64,000 nucleotides of DNA from Sporofaciens musculi (GTDB taxonomy: Bacteria; Bacillota; Clostridia; Lachnospirales; Lachnospiraceae). Shown in pieces: positions 57,058-64,000 of this stretch. The notes under the pieces are model-generated. The model was given only the letters and a program-made list of their open reading frames with translations, did not search any database and was not told the origin of the DNA. The DNA lies in contig NZ_WUQX01000001.1 in assembly GCF_009830285.1 (NCBI RefSeq), positions 3,472,501 through 3,536,500 of the forward strand, written 5' to 3'. Positions within the stretch are counted from its first letter, which is position 1; each line of letters starts with the position of its first letter. The position numbers were made by a program, and so were the translations under genes.

Positions 57058-57482
57058 ATGAGTATCCAGACTCTTTTGGGAAGCGTAATTAATAGATTCC
57101 TTCGCTGCCTCGGCTGCTTCAATCGCTTGTGTATCTGCTAATTGTTTCTTGGTGTTGAGTTGTGTTTCAAGTAAGGAATTTTTTCTCTCTAATTCTGCCA
57201 GCTCAGCTTTGTCGCCAGGTAGTAATTTATTCTGACTTCTTAATTCGTCAATCCTTGATTGTGTCGTGGCAAGCTCGGAATTAATAGATTCGATCTCGGA
57301 AACGGTAGATGAATATGCTGTAGCTGATGAATCTACTTTCTCTTGTAAGTGGTCTTGCTTGTAAATTAATTCATCGGCAAGTTTTGTGATGGCTACAAGC
57401 GATAATTCTACTCCAGCCGATGCTAAAAATCCAACTGCAAAATTTGTAAAAAATGCTTTGGGGTTAAATGCTTTTTCAAATT

Positions 57483-59219
57483 CTATACCTGTATCGGCAA
57501 GATGCTGCCTGTATCCGTCAAGTGAAGCAGATCCGTCTTTAACTGTGGAAATATATTTTTAAAGTCTTTATTATCTTTCTTAAAAGCATTATTAAAATCC
57601 TTTACAGATGTTCTTCCTCTTAGACATTGGATATTCCAATCTGCTATCGCCGTTTCCGCATCCTTAAAATATTTCTTTTGCTCTCCTAGTTTAGTGAAAT
57701 CTATACCAAACAAATCACCTTTGATATCCAAGCCTTTTCCATCTTTATCAAATCCAATATCAGTAATTCCTTTGCCCGTAAAAAGATTTCTAAGTGCCAT
57801 AATACTTGAAATCATAGTTGGAATAAATAACTGTTTATCCTGCAATGTATCAAATGCAGATATCATATTATCAAGAAATGAAATTCCACCCTTCATTGTA
57901 TCAGCTTGTACGAAGTTATTGACAAATTCCAGCCATTGATTTTGCAACGATGCTAATCTACCAGCCCACGAATCTGCTGTCTTTTGTGCCTCCCTCATTG
58001 CTGAACCTTCACCAGACGCAAAATCTTGGAGCATTTTCTCATAAAGCTCCCAGTTTCCCAACAAAGAACTAAGCGCATTGGCATGAAATTTCCCACCTAT
58101 ATCTGATATTAATCCTTGTTTATCAGCACTGTTATTAGGAAGTGAACGGTACACCTCACTTAGATCTTTGAGAATATCAATCGGGTTACGAAGTGTAGCG
58201 ACACCATCTTTCATATACTCAAGTTCTACTCCTAATGAATGGCAACGTTCTTCGACTTTTTTAAGTTGCTCTTCATCTATGACTTCTCCATCAAATTCAC
58301 CTGAAACCTGTTGCAGATTCAAAAGAATTGAACGGAAAGCACGTCCCATCTCAGAACCAGATCTTTTTGTCACAGCCGACATTGTACCTTCTGCTGCTGT
58401 TAATTGATCAATAGTTACTCCGGCTTGTGCAGCAAATGATGCTGAAACTGTGGCAGCTTTCGCCAGATCTTCGACCTCTACACTATTTTTATTTCCAATA
58501 TTGTTCGATCCATCAATAACCTTTGTAAGCTCCTTCACTGAACCTCCATACTTGTAAGCAGCGTCAGTAGCAATGAGGTACTTATTCGCCAAGTCTGATG
58601 TAACGTTTCCTGCAATTTGTGTAAGCATAGCCGTTTCAGTAATTTCATCCAAATTACTATATCCTGCTTTTGCGAATTCTCCTGCTGAATTCATATAATC
58701 TTGCACGTATGCACCAAATTTAGAGGCCTCATCAAATGAACTATTTGCTAATGATTGTAAAGCCGTTTGTGTCAAATTAGATGTCTTATCTATCTCTACG
58801 AGTGCTGTATTTAACTCTTTTAGTTGACCGATTGCTTCTCGTACCTTATCTATCGAAGCGTCTAATGCATTATTTCCACCAGAAAACAAAGAAAACAGTC
58901 TATTAGCGTTATCTGTTAATTGCGAAATGGTATTCTTACTTACTTTATAATCAATCTCTAAAGGCTTCTTCTTTGTTTGCTTTTTCGTTTCCTCAAGCGT
59001 TTCATCTATCCCTTTTTTCACAGACTTTGCATTAACATCTACATCAAGTTTTACTTTTGAATTATCTTTTGAAATGTCTTTTAGTTTTTTCTGTGCTTCC
59101 TCAATTTTTGAATCGTCAACATCAAGTTTAATTTTCTGGTTTTTCTCTAAATCCTTTAACTGAGCTTCTGCTTTACTGGTATCTAAAACTGCCTTAATTT
59201 GTGCTACGAAATCTGACAT
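57483..59219 (-). CDS. phage tail tape-measure protein, N-terminal part (TP901 core)
   Basis: A 578-residue frame holding the TP901-1 tape-measure core (TSDLANKYLIATDAAYKYGGS, SVEVEDLAKAATVSASFAAQ, RSGSEMGRAFRSILLNLQ). The match ends at FKNIFPQL. In the other frame the sequence continues as STVKDGSASLDGYRQHLADTG. One missing T in the TTT run near 57548-57551 would join them (FKNIFSTVKDG). Either real damage to the tail gene or a base-calling error. Confidence 0.88.
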   Translation of the reverse strand: MSDFVAQIKAVLDTSKAEAQLKDLEKNQKIKLDVDDSKIEEAQKKLKDISKDNSKVKLDVDVNAKSVKKGIDETLEETKKQTKKKPLEIDYKVSKNTISQLTDNANRLFSLFSGGNNALDASIDKVREAIGQLKELNTALVEIDKTSNLTQTALQSLANSSFDEASKFGAYVQDYMNSAGEFAKAGYSNLDEITETAMLTQIAGNVTSDLANKYLIATDAAYKYGGSVKELTKVIDGSNNIGNKNSVEVEDLAKAATVSASFAAQAGVTIDQLTAAEGTMSAVTKRSGSEMGRAFRSILLNLQQVSGEFDGEVIDEEQLKKVEERCHSLGVELEYMKDGVATLRNPIDILKDLSEVYRSLPNNSADKQGLISDIGGKFHANALSSLLGNWELYEKMLQDFASGEGSAMREAQKTADSWAGRLASLQNQWLEFVNNFVQADTMKGGISFLDNMISAFDTLQDKQLFIPTMISSIMALRNLFTGKGITDIGFDKDGKGLDIKGDLFGIDFTKLGEQKKYFKDAETAIADWNIQCLRGRTSVKDFNNAFKKDNKDFKNIFPQLKTDLLHLTDTGSILPIQV

Positions 59220-59312
59220 ATATCATTTCTCCTTTCTTTTTGCATAATAAAAGAGAGACTACTGTAAATTAATCTCTCTTAGTTATATTTTCTTTATTTA
59301 ATTTTCAATTTT

Positions 59313-59795
59313 TTAGAATCTATGTTTGCAATTAACACATACTCTCATAACAGAATTTGTACGATAGCCTGTTAAGATCGACCATTTCTTAGGGACGAGC
59401 TGAACTGATGTACATCCGCACCGAGGGCAACGTACTATGGGATCTAGTTTGGTACTTGCAGAAGGAGTTGCAAAAGCTGTTGGGTCATACTCTTTTCTAA
59501 GAATTTCTTTAGCTGCATCACAATCTCCATTTTCATCTCTAGGTGGTGCTTTAAATGTATAAACTAATTTTGAATTTTCATCATCTTCCATATAAACATC
59601 ATCTAAATAATGTGAAGATTTTCCTACTGCATAATAATACCACGAAATTAAATCATCATTCTCTTCCGGTGCTAATTGAGGTTCATCCATATCACGCAAT
59701 GAAGCACCGCATACCAAACAATTCTCTGACTTTCTTTCAATCAATACTTTATCTTCAAAAACCGTATTACATTCTGTACAGATTTTTCGTCCCAT
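59313..59795 (-). CDS. double zinc-ribbon phage protein
   Basis: A 160-residue protein. It has an N-terminal zinc ribbon (CTEC...CLVC at about residues 5-30) and a C-terminal one (CPRCGC...CVNC at about 128-157), with an acidic middle. Start at 59795 after GGAGGTGCTGAT; the frame continues to 59816. Position beside the tape-measure gene suggests a tail or transcription-related role, but this is open. Confidence 0.8.
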   Translation of the reverse strand: MGRKICTECNTVFEDKVLIERKSENCLVCGASLRDMDEPQLAPEENDDLISWYYYAVGKSSHYLDDVYMEDDENSKLVYTFKAPPRDENGDCDAAKEILRKEYDPTAFATPSASTKLDPIVRCPRCGCTSVQLVPKKWSILTGYRTNSVMRVCVNCKHRF

Positions 59796-59905
59796 ATCAG
59801 CACCTCCAAGCCCCAAATTTAACTACCTATATCTTACCACACATTACTTCATTTAGCAATACAAACAGAACATATTTTCTGTACTATTTTCTACAATGCT
59901 ACTAC

Positions 59906-60739
59906 CTATCTTGTTATCGTATTAATCAGTGTATCAATTCCAGATTTCTTATATAAATAACCCGCCATGCTACTAAATAAAGGGATTGTATCTTTAATTT
60001 CATCAAAATCATTCACAAAATCTAATACAGCATCTAATGTAGATTTCCTTTGATCATATAATTTTTTATTCTCGTTTTTATAATCAAGAAGAATATTTAA
60101 AAACTCTACAATCTCATCAGGACTCAACTGTAACATAAAAACCAAATCCTTTTTCTCTTCTTCATGAAGGTTATCCCAAGTCTCTTTATCAAACAGAAAA
60201 TTACCTATGATCCTGTCGCTTGGCAACACATTATCTTCATCATCAAGACATTGAACGTCATATTGTGCTTGAAGACTAGCAAAAAATTCTTTTCGTATAT
60301 TAGGATCTATCAACTGGATAGATGTGATCTCATCTTCATATAAATCTGCATATTTTTCTTTGCCAAATAAAAACCTATAACTTCTCTTTGGTTCCCCATC
60401 AATAAGATGTTCATTTTTTGCTATCAACATACCCGAAATTACAGTACCAGCTTCTAAGCTGACCATGTAAAACTTCTTGAGTTCCAATTCTTTCTCTGCT
60501 ACACTATTTTCGTTCTCCAAATATAATATTCTCCTTTTTAAATTTATTTTCTTGTATTTTTCAATATTCAGTTGTCTAATTTTTTGTTTGGAATCCTTTG
60601 GCTGAATTTGAATTGCCGATAACCAAGACTCTGTTTCATAATTTAATGCCTTAAAAATCTTATTGATTTTACATAGCTCATTAATATCGGTCGAAGAATA
60701 AAATCTTTCATTTAATAGTTGTATCAAATAATCATACAA
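59906..60739 (-). CDS. unknown phage protein beside the RNA polymerase gene
   Basis: A 277-residue, mostly helical, acidic protein. It contains a central segment (FYMVSLEAGTVISGMLIAKNEH) that looks like a small beta barrel, then DEITSIQLIDPN and a helical C-terminal half. No family recognised. It ends the short operon HTH-gene to this gene. It could be a partner or inhibitor of the polymerase, purely from position. Confidence 0.72.
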   Translation of the reverse strand: MYDYLIQLLNERFYSSTDINELCKINKIFKALNYETESWLSAIQIQPKDSKQKIRQLNIEKYKKINLKRRILYLENENSVAEKELELKKFYMVSLEAGTVISGMLIAKNEHLIDGEPKRSYRFLFGKEKYADLYEDEITSIQLIDPNIRKEFFASLQAQYDVQCLDDEDNVLPSDRIIGNFLFDKETWDNLHEEEKKDLVFMLQLSPDEIVEFLNILLDYKNENKKLYDQRKSTLDAVLDFVNDFDEIKDTIPLFSSMAGYLYKKSGIDTLINTITR

Positions 60740-60746
60740 TTCATCA

Positions 60747-60986
60747 TTAATAGTCGCTCTTACAATAACTATCGCCCTCTCTTTCCATTATTTCATGCAC
60801 TGATTTCAAAAATTTTCCATCAAGAAATTCATGCACTTTTTTTATTTGTATTTTCCTCAACTTACATTCTCCACTGAGCCACCTGCTACAGCGTCCTTGG
60901 TCGCATCCAATATAGTCGGCAAAATGGGTGATACGAATCCCATTTGCTTTTAAATATTTCCTTGCGATAACATTTAATGTATCCAT
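60747..60986 (-). CDS. small Cro/C1-type helix-turn-helix protein
   Basis: A 79-residue DNA-binding protein. HTH at about residues 14-42: GIRITHFADYIGCDQGRCSRWLSG, typical of lambda-repressor-like folds. Start at 60986 after GGGAGGTGTGAGG; the frame continues to 61004. It ends 7 bases upstream of the 277-residue gene. Probably a phage regulator. Confidence 0.82.
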   Translation of the reverse strand: MDTLNVIARKYLKANGIRITHFADYIGCDQGRCSRWLSGECKLRKIQIKKVHEFLDGKFLKSVHEIMEREGDSYCKSDY

Positions 60987-61178
60987 CCTCACACCTCCCG
61001 TCATTTAAATATTTCTATGTTGATGTTGCAACTTTTAACCACTCGAAGAGGGGCGCCACTCCTCTCTTTTCTATACAAATCTACGATTTTTAAAAAATGC
61101 TTAGAACACCCTATTTTAAAGGCTTTCTAAGCACTCATATTTATATCAAAACTCCCAATTATTCTATGTGTTCTATAA

Positions 61179-64000
61179 CTATTGCTTATTTTTGTTTCTC
61201 AGTTCATTTATCCTTGAACATTTCGGACTGCATGTCTTAAAATTCCCGCCTACTACGATGAATTTTTTCTGGCAAACGGCACATGTTTTTACTTTCGCTT
61301 CTTTTGAATACATATAATAATCAATCATTGGATTGCTATCATTTACCCAAAACAATTCTTCAGGTTGATAATCTGGATCTTCATTATCTAAAGGATAATT
61401 TTCAGGTAAATACAAATATATTTTATCGTAATCCATACCATATATTATTTTGACCAAACCCTTTTTTACAAATCTCTCTAATCCTTTCTTAGCAATAGTC
61501 CTTCCTATCCAACGGTCTATTGTAGTCCGTGTTATTTTCTGATAGCGGGCATTATTATAAATCTTAAAGTGATTGAGATTGTCATCTGTAATAGATTCCT
61601 GGTCTTCCAGCCCATCCAAATATTTTTTCTTTCTTTTATAAAGAACCAGCAAAAGATATAATAAATAGCGGTCAGTCTCACATCCCTTTCTACATGAAAG
61701 ATTGCTTATCCAAGAATATTCATAATCCATAATCGGAACCGCATATTCATCCAACATTTCTTTTTGCACTGCCTTAACCATGTCATTGATCATATTTTCT
61801 TTTTCTTCTGACTTTTTATAGGCATTTCTTTTGACTTGAAAAAGTTTTTCTGGTTTATGCCTTAAATTATATAACAGATTTTCATATAAGATATCTCCAA
61901 AACAACTCCAAAGGATAGATTTGTCGGAATCCCTATTTTCTTCTTGAAAATATTCAATATCTATAAGATACAAGGCCGTCTTTCTACGGAACCCAATTTT
62001 CTCACTAATATCATATTTTTCCTTTACTACATTTTTCAAAATAGAATAACAATGAAAATAATAAACATCATAGCCCAAATTCTTACTTTGTTTACTAGCG
62101 TTGTACTTTTCCCTAAGTCTTTTTCTAAACTTCTCGGTATCCTTTATCTTTAATTTCATCAGTTTATCCCGTAATGCTTTATATGTATCAGAAGAACGGT
62201 CAACTTTAAAATCAACATCTTGGAAATATACAGGATTGAAGTCTTTGCCGTCAACTGGATTTACCCAGATATTTCCCTTATTACTTTTGGTATTATCCCC
62301 TATATATTTGCTTATACGATTAACATTACTTCGGTTATTGATTTTTTTGTTATCACAGCACTTATCAGTTCTTTTATCCTTTGCATATTTAAAAAAATAT
62401 GGATACTCCCTTTCCAGCCACTCATGATACATTCCCTGATATTTTCCCAAAGAAGGCATGTATTGGGACTTGGGATTATCTATGCAGAAATTATTATATG
62501 CTGTCAATATACGGACAAAATCAACGTCTATCTCATATGCCATGTTCAAATATTTTGTCATGACATTCGAGATATCGCCTATCCTTTCATTTTTAAAGCT
62601 GCGCATTAGGCAGTCATATATATTCTGGTCATTTACTTCCGACGGTTCTGCCTTTTTCATTTCGTAATAAAGTGGCAGCTTTTTTCTATCTAATAAATCA
62701 ATAAATGCTCTATCTGGTGTTAGGAGCAATTCATCACCATCTACATCGCATTGCAGAATCTTTGTCAATAAATCATGTGTGCTGATTACTGTATCCATAC
62801 CAATGAACCATTTTTTACATTCATCTGATTTCTCCAACAAACGTATTCCATGCTCGCAGTCTGATAAATGTGGACTCCTTAGACAACATACTTCCGTCAC
62901 ATCTTCTTTTTCACAATATAACGCATTATATATATGATTCTTTGGTATGAGTCCTTCTGGTTCTTCCGTACCGCAGAACCAATATTCACATGCGGCATAG
63001 AGATCTGGGCAAATGTAATTGTAGTATCCTTTAATATATGGCCTTCCTGACATAGCTTTTTTACGTTCAGATTGGATTTTTTTATCAATCCGTTTTCTGA
63101 CAAATGAATCCTGTAACATCTGGGGATATGCTTTGATTGACGCATAGAACGGATCAAGGCCATCTATTTCATCCATATCTGCCCCCATAATCTCAAGGGC
63201 AGTATCAGGATTGATTTTAGCGTCATTAATTTTTTCAATCGTCAATTTTGACAAATCCTTAATCTTTTCATCTGTCACATTTTCTCTTGGGATCGTCTGA
63301 TAGAACTGATATGCGGACAAGACAATAGGATCTTCATTATTGGGATAATGCATCGTATTATTAATGCAAATCTTTAATCCATTGCCTTCAAATGCTTCCT
63401 TATAATCCTCCCACGATTTATAAAATTTCCACATTTTTAACTGACTGCCATTTAAAATCATCTTAATTTTGTCCCTGATATAATTAACTGAAATCTCATT
63501 TCCCCATACATCCTTAATTATGTCTTTCGCAATGCCTTTTTCTTGTTTCTCTATAATAAACTGCCGGAAATTGAATGGAAATACTGCTCCTTTTATCCAT
63601 CCCCCTCGAATCTGACAGCTCTGTGGGAATACCCCTGGAAGAAATATTCCTGCACCATCCATATGATTTATGGGAACTGGCATTGTCCTTTCCTCGATTG
63701 TATGGGACTCCATATCTAAGTAATTTACTCTTTCAATTACATCAGTCTCAAACTCCGGCAAGACAAGAATTTCATTTATATCAATATCAATGGATGGTTC
63801 CACACTCTTTGAAAAAATCAATGATGTATATGCTAAATACTTTCCTGTATTACATCCACCATTTTGATTTATAATTTCTAAAGTCAGCCCACACATTAAC
63901 CGTTTTTGGTTATTTTTTAAGAAATCCTCTTGCATTAAACAGACCTGCCGTTTTTTCATTTGGTTAGCAGATGATGAATACACCTTATATTTTTCTCCAT
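61179..64000 (-). CDS. YonO/QDE-1-like single-chain RNA polymerase of phage (5' end beyond window)
   Basis: At least 940 residues; the frame is open to the right edge, so the start is missing (GTG at 63981-63983 is internal or alternative). Numbering from that GTG, DVDGDE at 413-418 is the catalytic DxDGD motif of two-double-psi-barrel RNA polymerases, preceded by CLRSPHL (compare R-x-P-x-L of beta-prime). Upstream, DGAGIFLPG and QIRGGWIKGAVF at 109-134 supply the first-barrel KG lysine. YSSSANQ near the start resembles the FSSSQ segment of eukaryotic RdRPs. A C-terminal zinc finger (CAVC...CSPKC) ends the protein. Similar to SPbeta YonO in size and layout. Confidence 0.8.
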   Translation of the reverse strand, partial: GEKYKVYSSSANQMKKRQVCLMQEDFLKNNQKRLMCGLTLEIINQNGGCNTGKYLAYTSLIFSKSVEPSIDIDINEILVLPEFETDVIERVNYLDMESHTIEERTMPVPINHMDGAGIFLPGVFPQSCQIRGGWIKGAVFPFNFRQFIIEKQEKGIAKDIIKDVWGNEISVNYIRDKIKMILNGSQLKMWKFYKSWEDYKEAFEGNGLKICINNTMHYPNNEDPIVLSAYQFYQTIPRENVTDEKIKDLSKLTIEKINDAKINPDTALEIMGADMDEIDGLDPFYASIKAYPQMLQDSFVRKRIDKKIQSERKKAMSGRPYIKGYYNYICPDLYAACEYWFCGTEEPEGLIPKNHIYNALYCEKEDVTEVCCLRSPHLSDCEHGIRLLEKSDECKKWFIGMDTVISTHDLLTKILQCDVDGDELLLTPDRAFIDLLDRKKLPLYYEMKKAEPSEVNDQNIYDCLMRSFKNERIGDISNVMTKYLNMAYEIDVDFVRILTAYNNFCIDNPKSQYMPSLGKYQGMYHEWLEREYPYFFKYAKDKRTDKCCDNKKINNRSNVNRISKYIGDNTKSNKGNIWVNPVDGKDFNPVYFQDVDFKVDRSSDTYKALRDKLMKLKIKDTEKFRKRLREKYNASKQSKNLGYDVYYFHCYSILKNVVKEKYDISEKIGFRRKTALYLIDIEYFQEENRDSDKSILWSCFGDILYENLLYNLRHKPEKLFQVKRNAYKKSEEKENMINDMVKAVQKEMLDEYAVPIMDYEYSWISNLSCRKGCETDRYLLYLLLVLYKRKKKYLDGLEDQESITDDNLNHFKIYNNARYQKITRTTIDRWIGRTIAKKGLERFVKKGLVKIIYGMDYDKIYLYLPENYPLDNEDPDYQPEELFWVNDSNPMIDYYMYSKEAKVKTCAVCQKKFIVVGGNFKTCSPKCSRINELRNKNKQ

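Larger units (their letters stand above)
50025..64000. mobile_element. prophage, left part (continues past window)
   Basis: A tyrosine integrase beside a tRNA 3' end, tape-measure genes, a zinc-ribbon protein, a small HTH protein and a phage-type RNA polymerase all read leftward and are AT-richer than the chromosome. Head, portal, terminase and lysis genes are not in view and should lie to the right. Confidence 0.85.

Overview
The window looks like a Lachnospiraceae-type Firmicutes chromosome, inferred from gene content: a riboflavin operon under an FMN riboswitch, DUF1836 and YerC regulators, an rlmD gene carrying an integrated element, and Clostridiales-style conjugative-transposon genes. 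Almost every gene reads on the minus strand. It divides into three blocks: an integrated conjugative-type element (about 1-30,100), core chromosome (about 30,100-50,024), and the left end of a prophage (about 50,025 to beyond 64,000).

Block 1 is a mosaic. From the left it has a large serine recombinase cut by the window edge, a small protein, a PC4/YdbC protein, ParB, a MobV relaxase with a recognisable MobV-type oriT (nick motif TAGTGTG/TTA at 4224-4233), a RepA-like ATPase and two sigma-like proteins. Next come a broken Cys-rich KTR gene and an AT-rich GntR-ABC cassette whose permease has a damaged 5' end. After a tnpV gene and a repeat cluster lies a giant methylase-helicase gene. It is cut at its 3' end near helicase motif VI and split near its 5' end by an IS110-family element, whose ends can be read to the base (CT core at 16909-16910 and 18722-18723). 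A run of small element proteins, a SpaA/Cna-B adhesin, a second ParB, ParA and two small genes complete it. No type IV secretion or coupling-protein gene lies in this part, so the visible element looks mobilizable or degenerate rather than self-transmissible. Its right end appears to fall inside the 3' part of rlmD.

Block 2 carries rlmD, a NYN-domain protein, pcrA and the riboflavin operon ribD-ribE-ribBA-ribH behind a promoter, FMN riboswitch, tandem hairpin repeat and terminator. A four-gene phosphorelay follows (two hybrid kinases, an Hpt protein and an HD-GYP response regulator). Then come a MATE exporter divergent from a DUF1836 regulator with a palindromic promoter, YerC, a PHP phosphoesterase, two small unknown genes and tRNA-Ala(GGC).

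Block 3 starts at the 3' end of that tRNA: a tyrosine integrase, a coiled-coil protein, a tape-measure gene split by a frameshift, a zinc-ribbon protein, an unknown protein, a small HTH protein, and a long gene running off the right edge. That last gene carries the DxDGD metal motif, an upstream R-x-P motif and a KG motif of two-barrel RNA polymerases, together with a C-terminal zinc finger. It is best read as a YonO/QDE-1-type single-chain phage RNA polymerase and is the most interesting object here.

Several reading frames are broken by what look like one-base losses in homopolymer runs (ABC permease twice, IS110 transposase, tape measure). This may be decay or a sequencing artefact.
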